5,046 bases of DNA from a bacterium (GCA_030697445.1 JAUYPY010000020.1:1-5046); one strand, 5' to 3'. Positions 1 through 4,907 are shown, counted from the stretch's first letter. Program-made: numbers and translations. Notes: a model not told the origin generated them from the letters alone.

Positions 1-2
1 CG

Positions 3-272
3 CGCATTTTCGGGGAAGCACGCGCCGTATTTTCGCATTACGAAGCGCGTGCCGGGCGCGCGCTCGGTGGAGTTGTATTTTCAGGCGGCGGCGCTCTTTC
101 CTTTGGACTACTTGCCGAGGCGGAAAAAGCGTTTTCACTACCAGTAACGCTTATTGACCCAATGGTACAACTTGCCGCGCCCGCCTTCCTTTCGCCTCTG
201 CTTGCTCGCGCCGGTCCGGAATTTGCCGTTGCCATCGGTGTCGCTCTCCGCCGGCTAGAGGAGGTGCGCTAG
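3..272 (+). CDS. pilM: PilM, type IV pilus assembly ATPase-like protein, C-terminal fragment
   Basis: This is the last 89 codons of a gene whose start lies before the window; it ends at TAG 270-272. The frame reads GGVVFSGGGALSFGLLAEAEKAF, then LPVTLIDPMVQL, then FAVAIGVALRRLEEVR at the end. The glycine triplet at 84-92 fits the adenosine motif of actin/FtsA-fold (ASKHA) proteins. The 'ldP' turn and a terminal 'AvAiGlALR' are typical of PilM. In known systems PilM is a cytoplasmic, actin-like protein that binds the N-terminus of PilN and links the membrane platform to the motor ATPases. The genes that follow (PilN, PilO, PilP-like, PilB) fit the usual order. The N-terminal three quarters cannot be judged. 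FtsA is the main alternative, but the context argues strongly for PilM. Confidence 0.87.
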   Translation, partial: RIFGEARAVFSHYEARAGRALGGVVFSGGGALSFGLLAEAEKAFSLPVTLIDPMVQLAAPAFLSPLLARAGPEFAVAIGVALRRLEEVR

Positions 273-300
273 TGTGGATTAATGTCGGACTATTATGTTG

Positions 301-306
301 TATAAT
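301..306 (+). promoter_or_regulatory. -10 box TATAAT of a probable leaderless pilN promoter
   Basis: A perfect TATAAT sits in the 40-base gap between the pilM stop and the GTG at 313. Exactly six bases (307-312) separate it from that in-frame GTG, so the normal start point of transcription would be the G of the start codon. I see no good -35 element: hexamers at spacings of 16-18 match TTGACA at three positions at most. The same six-base geometry recurs before the antitoxin and the response regulator. Confidence 0.6.
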
Positions 307-312
307 AGAAGC

Positions 313-1056
313 GTGGACTTTCAAATGCCCCCAACTTTTATTCCGCGCCAGGTGGCGGCTGCACAAACCGTCGGCGCGCGCCACGCGCGTGTCAGCGTAT
401 TTTTCACCTTAAGCGCCGCCGCATTTGTACTGTCACTCCTTGCGGCGGGTGGCGTATTTTTCTATCAGAAAGTTCTGGCGAATCGCCTTGTGAAAATGAA
501 CAACGATTTAGTGGCGGCGCGCGCCGCCTTTGAACCGGCGTTCATTGAAGAGCTTCAACGGATGGACATTCGGCTTGAGACCGCCAAAACGCTCCTCGCA
601 CAACATCGCGCCGTCTCTCCGATTTTTTCGCTCTTGGAGCGGGAGACGCTCGCGACGGTGCGGTTCACCAAGTTTGGTTTTTCGGAAGCAACAGAGGGTG
701 GCGTGCGCTTAGCACTTGCAGGCGAGGCGGCAAGTTTCAATGCTGTTGCGCTTCAGTCGGATGTGTTCGCCAAAAACGGAAGTTTCTTGAACCCCGTGTT
801 TTCCGACTTTGATGTGGATAAGAGCGGCACCGTGCATTTTAGTTTTACCGCAACAGTGGCGCCCGAATTCGTACTATACCGTTCGCATCTGGCAAGTGTG
901 AAGAAGCCCTCTCCACAGACGGCGGGTATTGGTGGGGCAGCTGCGCCAGCTTCAGCAAAGCCGACTCCCGCAATATCCACACCTGCAACAGAAAAACCGC
1001 CCGTCACTCCACCACCGGGCGGTGATGTGCAGTTTGGCGACGACATTTTATTTTAA
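313..1056 (+). CDS. pilN: PilN-like type IV pilus inner-membrane platform protein
   Basis: Predicted 247 residues from GTG 313. The N-terminus is short and cytoplasmic and contains TFIPRQ, at the place where classical PilN carries its PilM-binding INLLP-type motif. One membrane helix covers about residues 27-51. A helical, charged stretch (about 55-105) and a beta/alpha region (about 115-190, including VRLALAGEAASFNAVAL) follow, as in the ferredoxin-like domain of PilN. Residues about 197-236 form a Pro/Ser/Thr/Ala linker that classical PilN lacks, and the protein ends in an acidic/aromatic tail, FGDDILF. The start is uncertain. ATG 295 would place the TATAAT box inside the gene and ATG 325 is also in frame; GTG 313 is preferred because of its spacing to TATAAT. 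It lies between PilM and a clear PilO, with 8 bases to the next gene. PilN would bind PilM inside and pair with PilO outside the membrane. The assignment rests on architecture and position more than on residue identity. Confidence 0.8.
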   Translation: MDFQMPPTFIPRQVAAAQTVGARHARVSVFFTLSAAAFVLSLLAAGGVFFYQKVLANRLVKMNNDLVAARAAFEPAFIEELQRMDIRLETAKTLLAQHRAVSPIFSLLERETLATVRFTKFGFSEATEGGVRLALAGEAASFNAVALQSDVFAKNGSFLNPVFSDFDVDKSGTVHFSFTATVAPEFVLYRSHLASVKKPSPQTAGIGGAAAPASAKPTPAISTPATEKPPVTPPPGGDVQFGDDILF

Positions 1057-1064
1057 TAAACACT

Positions 1065-1655
1065 ATGTACGGAAAATTTCTTATTCCTGTTTTGTTTCTC
1101 GGACTTGCCGCGTCCGTCACGGCATGGTTCACCGTACCACGATGGAGAGATGCGACCGGAGCCACGGAGTTTGCGGCCAAAAGCGTTGTAGAATTGAAGG
1201 CAGATGAAGCCGTCTATGGCGATGCGTTTAGCAAAATGCGCGAGATTGAGCTTGCGCGCACAGGACTCGCATCAAAATACAATGCAGTATCGGAAGAAAG
1301 TCGGACACGGCTTGGTAAAATTGCACCCGATATGGTGGATTCGGTACGGCTCGTGTTGGATATTGAAAATGTGGCGCGCAAACACGGGTTGAAGCTTCGT
1401 AGCGTTTCAAATAGCGCGGTATCTTCGTCAGTTGGAGGCAGGCAGACATCGGAAAGAGCGTATGAGCCGCTTTTGTTTTCGTTTAGCGCCATAGGGCAGT
1501 ATGAAAAGTTTATGCCGTTTCTAGCCGACCTTGAGGCGAGCATACGGCTTGCGGATATCGCTGGAGTGGACTTTGAATCAAAAGACGCGTCGGACTATGT
1601 GTACGGCATTTCCTTGCGGACTTACAAATTAAAAAGCGATGCGTCGGAAGAATAA
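1065..1655 (+). CDS. pilO: PilO-like type IV pilus inner-membrane platform protein
   Basis: This 196-residue protein has the full PilO layout. A membrane helix covers residues 5-22. A helical stretch (about 40-85) leads to the family's 'iPd' turn, IAPDMVDSVR from residue 86, and to a helix ending ENVARKHGLKL. After a variable Ser-rich loop come the strand LLFSFSAIG and helix QYEKFMPFLADLEASIRLADI (from about residue 145), matching the PilO pattern 'G.Y..l..Fl..Le...Rl..i'. A last strand, YGISLRTYKL, completes the fold. PilO pairs with PilN in the periplasm-side part of the alignment complex. No Shine-Dalgarno precedes the ATG; it starts 8 bases after the pilN stop, which suggests re-initiation by terminating ribosomes. 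At its end it either abuts the next gene with a 4-base gap or overlaps it by 17 bases, depending on the start chosen for that gene. Confidence 0.87.
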   Translation: MYGKFLIPVLFLGLAASVTAWFTVPRWRDATGATEFAAKSVVELKADEAVYGDAFSKMREIELARTGLASKYNAVSEESRTRLGKIAPDMVDSVRLVLDIENVARKHGLKLRSVSNSAVSSSVGGRQTSERAYEPLLFSFSAIGQYEKFMPFLADLEASIRLADIAGVDFESKDASDYVYGISLRTYKLKSDASEE

Positions 1656-1659
1656 CAAT

Positions 1660-2133
1660 ATGCCTGCAATTCTACAAAATAAAAAAGTTCTTGTTTTGAT
1701 TGCGGTATTTGCGATCATTGTATTGTGGCTTCTGGTGTTTGGTGGAAGCGCGCAAACGCCAGCCGTCTCATCGTCGCCTGCGGCGCCGTTTCTATCGGTG
1801 TCGCCCGTTGCTTCAGCGGACGCGGTCGTGGGGCAGGATTTGCTCGCTGCGTTGGCACTTTTGAAAACCATTCAATTGGACACCTCCGTATTCGCGGACC
1901 CGATTTTTAAGAGTTTGTCGGATTGGGGGAAGGCGATTCCTCCTCAGCCGGTCGGCAGGCGCAACCCATTCGCGCCGCTTGGGGTTCCCCGTCCCGCAGT
2001 TGCCGTGCCGTCTGGAACATCTGGGACTAAAACTCCGGCAACAAAAGTCCCGAGTGGTTCGGTTGACACGGCAACATCAGGCACTGGGGATGCCGAAGTG
2101 TGGGATTTTTCGGATATAGAATTTTCATTTTAA
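1660..2133 (+). CDS. Small single-pass pilus-platform protein with GRRNPFAP motif (PilP-like)
   Basis: 157 residues from ATG 1660; an in-frame ATG at 1639 would add seven residues and overlap pilO. The lower start is preferred because the gap (TAA, 4 bases, ATG) matches the other junctions in this operon. A short basic N-terminus leads into a strong membrane helix (about residues 10-28) and then a Ser/Pro/Ala-rich spacer. A conserved-looking core follows: LDTSVFADPIFKSLSDWG (from residue 73) and GRRNPFAPL (from residue 99). Last come a Gly/Ser/Thr/Pro linker and the aromatic/acidic tail VWDFSDIEFSF. The 'R-[ND]-P-F-x-P' motif and the place between PilO and PilB recall PilP, which docks the PilN/PilO complex to the secretin. 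However, there is no lipobox cysteine and no visible PilP beta domain, so it is called only PilP-like. It probably belongs to the alignment platform. Confidence 0.72.
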   Translation: MPAILQNKKVLVLIAVFAIIVLWLLVFGGSAQTPAVSSSPAAPFLSVSPVASADAVVGQDLLAALALLKTIQLDTSVFADPIFKSLSDWGKAIPPQPVGRRNPFAPLGVPRPAVAVPSGTSGTKTPATKVPSGSVDTATSGTGDAEVWDFSDIEFSF

Positions 2134-2139
2134 AATACT

Positions 2140-3843
2140 ATGGCTTTATTTGAACTGTTAGCGGAAAAATCGGTTATAGACAAAAAAGACATTCCGGCGC
2201 TTCGAGCGGAGGCGGGCGCGTCGGGTAATGTGGAAGAGACGCTTGTACGGCACGGAGCGGCGCTTCCCGATGTTATTGCCGCGCATGCCGAACTGTCCGG
2301 TATTCCGGCAAAAAACTTGGAAGGGCAGGATATTCCGCTTGATGTGTTGCGGTTTATTCCAGAGGAATCGGCGTTGTATTACAAGTTTGTGCCTGTCGGA
2401 CTTCGTGATGGCGCTCTGGAAATAGGCATTACCGATCCTGACAATCTTGAGGCACGCGATGCTTTGAACTTCATCGCCGGAAAACTCGGTATGCCATACA
2501 AACTGTTTCTAATTTCCGGCGCTGATTTTGAGCGCGTGATGCAATCATACAGCTCTCTTTCCGGTGAAGTAACCAAAGCGCTTACCGAACTTGAAGGCGA
2601 AGTCGGTGTAGAAAGCGATGTTGAGCTCGGTCCAGCCCTCAAGGAATCCGAAACGAAAATAATTGAAGACGCACCGGTCACGAAAATTGTGGCGACGATT
2701 CTACATTATGCAACCGAGGGGTTTGCGTCCGACATACACATTGAGCCGATGGAAGACCGCGTGCGCGTGCGCTTTCGTGTCGACGGAATACTCGGAACGA
2801 GCTTGGTGCTTCCCGCAAAAGTACACGCGGCGACTGTAGCGCGCATTAAAATTCTTTCCAACATCCGCTTGGATGAAAAACGAAAGCCGCAAGACGGAAG
2901 GTTCAGTGCGCGCATTGCGGGGCGGCGCATTGACTTCCGTGTGTCTACTTTTCCGTCGTACTACGGCGAAAAAGTGGTAATGCGTATTTTGGATACTGAA
3001 AAAGGCGTGAAGCCGCTTGCCGAAATGGGCTTGTCGGAGCGTAATGTTGATATGATTCGGAGGACACTGAAACGCCCGTACGGGCTTGTGCTTCTTTCTG
3101 GGCCTACCGGTTCCGGAAAATCAACAACACTTTATGCGATGTTAAACGAGCTTGACCGCGAGACGCACAATGTCTTGTCGCTTGAAGATCCGGTTGAGTA
3201 CACGATACCTGGGGTGAGCCAGTCGCAAGTGCGGCCGGAAATCGGCTACTCGTTTGCGACTGGTCTTCGTTCCACCTTGCGGCAAGACCCGGACATTATT
3301 ATGGTTGGCGAAATTCGCGACAAAGAAACCGCTCAACTCGCCGTGCAAGCGGCGCTTACTGGGCACCTCGTATTTTCTACAATTCACACAAACAATGCCG
3401 CCGGTGTTGTGCCGCGTCTTATAGATATGGGCGTTGACCCATTTTTGATTGCGCCGACGATGGCGCTGATGATCGCTCAGCGGCTTGTAGGAAACATTAA
3501 TCCGGGCACGGGCAAGCTAACACCGGTTGACGGGAGTGTGGCGGCAACTATTGACCGTTCGTTCACCGATTTGCCGGAAGAGGCGCGCAAAAACATTCCG
3601 CGCGCCAAAGAAGTGCTCTTTATTGAGCCGACCAAAGATTGCCCGAAAGGCATTCGCGGCAGAAGCGCCGTGTTTGAGATGATTGAGATGGATAGGGCGC
3701 TCGAGCGCGTCATTCTCGCGCGCCCGACGGAAGAAGAGATTACCAAAGTCGCGCGCGCGCAGGGAATGCTTACGATGAAAGAAGACGGGATTCTCAAAGC
3801 ATTCCGCAAAGAGATTCCATGGGAGGAGGTGAATAAGTTGTAG
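2140..3843 (+). CDS. pilB: PilB/GspE-family type IV pilus extension ATPase
   Basis: Complete 567-residue secretion-type hexameric ATPase. Residues about 1-150 form a GspE/MshEN-type N-terminal domain, including FIPEESALYYKFVPVGLRDG and a 'TDPDNLEARDAL' segment. The catalytic core has an Asp box DIHIEP (198-203), Walker A GPTGSGKST (321-329, with K327), Walker B IIMVGE (386-391) preceded by RQDPD, and a His box GHLVFSTIHTN (408-418). ATP hydrolysis powers pilin polymerisation at the cytoplasmic face. The QRLVG segment at 447-451 is where most PilB/GspE proteins begin a four-cysteine zinc motif. Here that motif is absent, and the only cysteine in the protein is C501. PilT is less likely because PilT lacks such a large N-terminal domain. 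The ATG follows the previous stop by 6 bases with no Shine-Dalgarno. The GC-rich hairpin shortly downstream probably marks the operon end. Confidence 0.96.
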   Translation: MALFELLAEKSVIDKKDIPALRAEAGASGNVEETLVRHGAALPDVIAAHAELSGIPAKNLEGQDIPLDVLRFIPEESALYYKFVPVGLRDGALEIGITDPDNLEARDALNFIAGKLGMPYKLFLISGADFERVMQSYSSLSGEVTKALTELEGEVGVESDVELGPALKESETKIIEDAPVTKIVATILHYATEGFASDIHIEPMEDRVRVRFRVDGILGTSLVLPAKVHAATVARIKILSNIRLDEKRKPQDGRFSARIAGRRIDFRVSTFPSYYGEKVVMRILDTEKGVKPLAEMGLSERNVDMIRRTLKRPYGLVLLSGPTGSGKSTTLYAMLNELDRETHNVLSLEDPVEYTIPGVSQSQVRPEIGYSFATGLRSTLRQDPDIIMVGEIRDKETAQLAVQAALTGHLVFSTIHTNNAAGVVPRLIDMGVDPFLIAPTMALMIAQRLVGNINPGTGKLTPVDGSVAATIDRSFTDLPEEARKNIPRAKEVLFIEPTKDCPKGIRGRSAVFEMIEMDRALERVILARPTEEEITKVARAQGMLTMKEDGILKAFRKEIPWEEVNKL

Positions 3844-3846
3844 TAT

Positions 3847-3855
3847 TTATCCACA
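3847..3855 (+). other. DnaA-box-like sequence TTATCCACA
   Basis: The exact consensus DnaA box TTATCCACA lies four bases after the pilB stop. A second exact copy lies on the opposite strand inside pilN (TGTGGATAA, 813-821). There is no cluster, no AT-rich unwinding element beside them and no dnaA or dnaN gene, so an origin is not supported. They may be chance matches or isolated DnaA binding sites. Confidence 0.25.
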
Positions 3856-3880
3856 CTCTGTATCTCGGAGAAAAATTTGT

Positions 3881-3898
3881 CCCGCCTTTTCAGGCGGG
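3881..3898. terminator. GC-rich hairpin after pilB, possible terminator
   Basis: CCCGCCT, loop TTTC, AGGCGGG forms a perfect 7-bp stem 38 bases after the pilB stop. On the + strand no T-run follows (the next bases are GTCGTAGG). The run that would act as a U-tract lies on the other side: AAAAATTT at 3871-3878 reads as AAATTTTT on the - strand. As drawn it is therefore a better - strand terminator, although no - strand gene is visible to its right. It may still end or stabilise the pilB message. Confidence 0.45.
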
Positions 3899-3947
3899 GT
3901 CGTAGGATAATCCCAAATAGGTTTTCAGTATAGCAAGAGGGGAAATA

Positions 3948-4049
3948 ATGTCAACTGTTGATATCTACAAAGTTTTATACTATCTTTACTATATGACACA
4001 GCGCGTCTTAAACAGAACAGTTATTCTAATAGTCATACTTTTTGTATGA
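3948..4049 (+). CDS. Possible 33-residue membrane peptide, hypothetical
   Basis: The ATG at 3948 is preceded by AAGAGGGG (3935-3942), one of the few Shine-Dalgarno-like sites in the window, about 5-7 bases away. The peptide has a Tyr-rich middle (YKVLYYLYYM) and a hydrophobic C-terminal segment, TVILIVILFV. Its TGA stop overlaps the next ATG as ATGA (4046-4049), an arrangement typical of translational coupling. No family is recognised. It is short enough to be a chance ORF in AT-rich DNA; the ribosome site and the overlap are the only real support. It would be the only gene in the window to use TGA as stop. Confidence 0.3.
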   Translation: MSTVDIYKVLYYLYYMTQRVLNRTVILIVILFV

Positions 4050-4141
4050 AAAAACTCTTTTGGTTTAGTGCAGTTGGTGTCGCTATCTTTTCAATAACAG
4101 TCGCTGCTCACGTCCAAAATATAAAGAGGAAAAGAAATTAA
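4046..4141 (+). CDS. Possible 31-residue membrane peptide, hypothetical
   Basis: The predicted peptide has the shape of a signal sequence or small membrane peptide: basic MKK, a hydrophobic core (about residues 4-21: LFWFSAVGVAIFSITVAA), and a basic tail ending IKRKRN. Two separate starts of expression are possible. Its ATG overlaps the stop of the upstream short ORF (ATGA). It also has CATACT (4034-4039), a one-mismatch variant of the TATACT -10 box, exactly six bases before the ATG, the same geometry as the leaderless starts elsewhere here. It may alternatively be the signal-peptide remnant of a lost secreted protein. No family is recognised. Confidence 0.35.
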   Translation: MKKLFWFSAVGVAIFSITVAAHVQNIKRKRN

Positions 4142-4160
4142 AAGTTAAGAAAAAAATAAA

Positions 4161-4379
4161 ATGACTAAGGAAAATATATTGAAAATTGTTGGATTGACTG
4201 TCTTAGTGGTGTTTTTCTATTTTCTACACTATTTTTACCAAGAAGCAAAATTGCGTTCCGAGAAACGCCTTGAAGTATTCAAGTTTTGTGTTGATAGTGT
4301 TCCAAAAGACAAAAACATTGATGTTAGTTTCTTGAAACTTCAATTTCAAGCGTGTGATTTTTTAAGTGAGCAATTATAA
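4161..4379 (+). CDS. Hypothetical 72-residue single-pass membrane protein
   Basis: The protein starts with a short polar N-terminus and one strongly hydrophobic helix (about residues 7-26, IVGLTVLVVFFYFLHYF inside it). A charged soluble part of about 45 residues follows, rich in Lys/Glu/Phe, with two cysteines in FKFCVDSV and QACDFLSEQL that could pair if the domain lies outside the cell. No family is recognised. The start lacks a Shine-Dalgarno but follows a long A-rich leader (AAGAAAAAAATAAA). Codons are A/T-ending and unlike those of the pilus genes. It lies 19 bases after the 31-codon ORF and could share its message. Its length and sensible membrane topology make it the most credible gene of this stretch, but nothing in the sequence tells its function. 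Confidence 0.55.
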   Translation: MTKENILKIVGLTVLVVFFYFLHYFYQEAKLRSEKRLEVFKFCVDSVPKDKNIDVSFLKLQFQACDFLSEQL

Positions 4380-4383
4380 GCTA

Positions 4384-4439
4384 GGGTAGTAATGTATATA
4401 GTTCCCATAAAAAATAATTGGGACTGTGGTATACTACCC
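4384..4439. repeat. Imperfect inverted repeat, probable toxin-antitoxin operator
   Basis: The outer arms are GGGTAGTA (4384-4391) and TACTACCC (4432-4439), perfect over 8 bp. The inner arms are AGTTCCCA (4400-4407) and TGGGACT (4419-4425), matching except for one extra T, around an A/T centre. The right outer arm overlaps the antitoxin -10 box, so a protein bound here would block the promoter, as expected of an autoregulated type II antitoxin operator. In a read-through RNA from upstream it would fold into a hairpin ending two bases before the antitoxin ATG. No T-run follows, so it is not a typical terminator. Confidence 0.6.
4427..4435 (+). promoter_or_regulatory. Extended -10 promoter TGGTATACT of the toxin-antitoxin operon
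   Basis: TATACT (4430-4435) with TG one base upstream (4427-4428) is a good extended -10 element, which does not need a -35 box; none is evident. Six bases (4436-4441) separate it from the antitoxin ATG, predicting a leaderless message. It lies inside the right half of the inverted repeat 4384-4439. Confidence 0.62.
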
Positions 4440-4441
4440 AT

Positions 4442-4666
4442 ATGACCGTTATTACCATACCAAAACATCTGCTTCATAAAGACCTCGTCCTGATTCCGAA
4501 AGAGGAATACGAAGAATTGAAACGCGCGGAATCGCCGCGCGTGTTCAAGGAGGTCTCTATGACTAAAGTCCAAAAACGCGACCTTGAAACCGCACGGCAA
4601 GATTATGCTCGCGGCGATTTCGTAACCCTTGATGTACTCAAACACGACTTGGAGCGTAGAAGTTAG
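4442..4666 (+). CDS. Antitoxin of a type II toxin-antitoxin pair
   Basis: 74-residue protein encoded directly upstream of, and overlapping, a RelE/ParE-type toxin. The N-terminal part (MTVITIPKHLLHKDLVLIPKEEYEELK) resembles the short DNA-binding modules of AbrB-like or Phd-like antitoxins with their 'dLVlIPkeEYeeL' pattern; the exact fold is unsure. The C-terminal part (residues 40-74), with ETARQDYARGDFVTLDVLKHDL, has the amphipathic look of a toxin-wrapping tail. A TTG at 4418 would extend the frame upstream but lies in the operator and before the -10 box, so ATG 4442 is chosen. The antitoxin should neutralise the toxin and repress its own promoter through the inverted repeat. Residue 40 is a methionine with a near-perfect Shine-Dalgarno upstream, a possible second start. 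Confidence 0.78.
   Translation: MTVITIPKHLLHKDLVLIPKEEYEELKRAESPRVFKEVSMTKVQKRDLETARQDYARGDFVTLDVLKHDLERRS
4547..4561 (+). promoter_or_regulatory. Internal Shine-Dalgarno and in-frame ATG within the antitoxin gene
   Basis: AAGGAGGT (4547-4554) is the full Shine-Dalgarno consensus. It is followed, 5 bases after its GGAGG core, by an ATG (4559-4561) in frame with the antitoxin. Starting here would give a 35-residue product made of the antitoxin C-terminus alone (MTKVQKRDLETARQDYARG onward). It is the strongest ribosome binding site in the window, while the full-length start has none. It could be a coincidence of the codons for FKEVS. Confidence 0.5.
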
Positions 4667-4907
4667 AAGTAAAGTGCGTAAGGCGTTGGGGAAGATTCCG
4701 GCACAAAATGCAGGAGCTGTTATTGCGGTGATTCAAGAGTTACAAACAGACCCGTTTTCCGGAGACATTGAAAAACTCAAAGGAAAAAACAATGCGTGGC
4801 GACGCCGCATAGGCCCATTCAGAATTTTTTACGAGATTTACCAACAGACACATTCCGTTTTTGTTTACCGCGTAGAACGGCGTGGGTCGCATACCTATAA
4901 ACACTAA
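4632..4907 (+). CDS. RelE/ParE-superfamily toxin of a type II toxin-antitoxin pair
   Basis: 91 residues from ATG 4632 (a TTG at 4629 is the alternative), overlapping the antitoxin gene by 35 bases in another frame. The sequence follows the RelE/ParE fold in order: a first strand TWSVEVRSKV (from residue 5), the helix RKALGKIP, a second helix AVIAVIQEL, DPFSGDIEKLKG (from residue 40), the strand pair WRRRIGPFRIFYEI (56-69), and a last strand with VERRGSHTYKH. The arginines at 57-59, R64, R83/R84 and Y89 lie where RelE-type mRNA interferases carry catalytic or RNA-contacting Arg/Lys/Tyr residues. That favours ribosome-dependent mRNA cleavage over the gyrase poisoning of ParE, but the sequence alone does not decide. 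The gene looks intact. Overlap without its own ribosome site suggests coupled translation with the antitoxin, which keeps toxin levels low. Confidence 0.88.
   Translation: MYSNTTWSVEVRSKVRKALGKIPAQNAGAVIAVIQELQTDPFSGDIEKLKGKNNAWRRRIGPFRIFYEIYQQTHSVFVYRVERRGSHTYKH

Larger units (their letters stand above)
3899..4379. other. AT-rich stretch with tiny membrane-type ORFs
   Basis: Base composition drops sharply here. For example 4141-4200 has 13 G or C out of 60, against 33 of 60 at 3301-3360 in pilB. The stretch between pilB and the 72-codon ORF at 4161 holds no gene of ordinary size. It contains only two very short candidate ORFs (3948-4049, 4046-4141) and weak promoter-like sequences. TTGATA (3958-3963) with TATCTT (3981-3986) at 17 bases is one such pair, but it lies within the first short ORF. 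The composition suggests acquired or decaying DNA, but no transposase, terminal repeat or tRNA scar is visible. Confidence 0.55.

Noticed and set aside
753..1543. Open frames of about 100 codons on the - strand opposite pilN (753-1046) and pilO (1214-1543).
   Set aside because: They mirror the coding sequence of clear pilus genes, are low in recognisable structure and have no promoter or ribosome site.
3477..3854. A 125-codon open frame on the - strand opposite the end of pilB.
   Set aside because: It is antisense to a strongly conserved ATPase domain and its protein looks like a codon-structure shadow, with no family features.
813..3855. Two exact DnaA boxes (TGTGGATAA at 813-821, TTATCCACA at 3847-3855) and a one-mismatch copy at 273-281, hinting at an origin.
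   Set aside because: They are kilobases apart, the first lies in pilN coding sequence, and there is no dnaA/dnaN context or box cluster. Isolated sites or chance explain them.
3958..3986. TTGATA/TATCTT pair with 17-base spacing as a sigma-70-type promoter for the small ORFs.
   Set aside because: The -10 matches only four of six, it lies within the first candidate ORF, and such pairs are common by chance in AT-rich DNA.
3948..4100. Possible recoding of TGA (as in Gracilibacteria/Absconditabacteria), because no confident gene in the window ends in TGA.
   Set aside because: The confident genes are too few to judge, none needs read-through of TGA, and reading through the TGA at 4047 adds only a short tail before TAA.
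3844..4440. CRISPR array, tRNA, rRNA or transposon ends in the AT-rich stretch.
   Set aside because: There are no regularly spaced repeats, no cloverleaf, and no transposase or terminal repeats flanked by target duplications.
4418..4441. TTG 4418 as the antitoxin start.
   Set aside because: It falls inside the operator repeat and upstream of the extended -10 box; the added residues do not look like part of the family, while ATG 4442 has the leaderless spacing.
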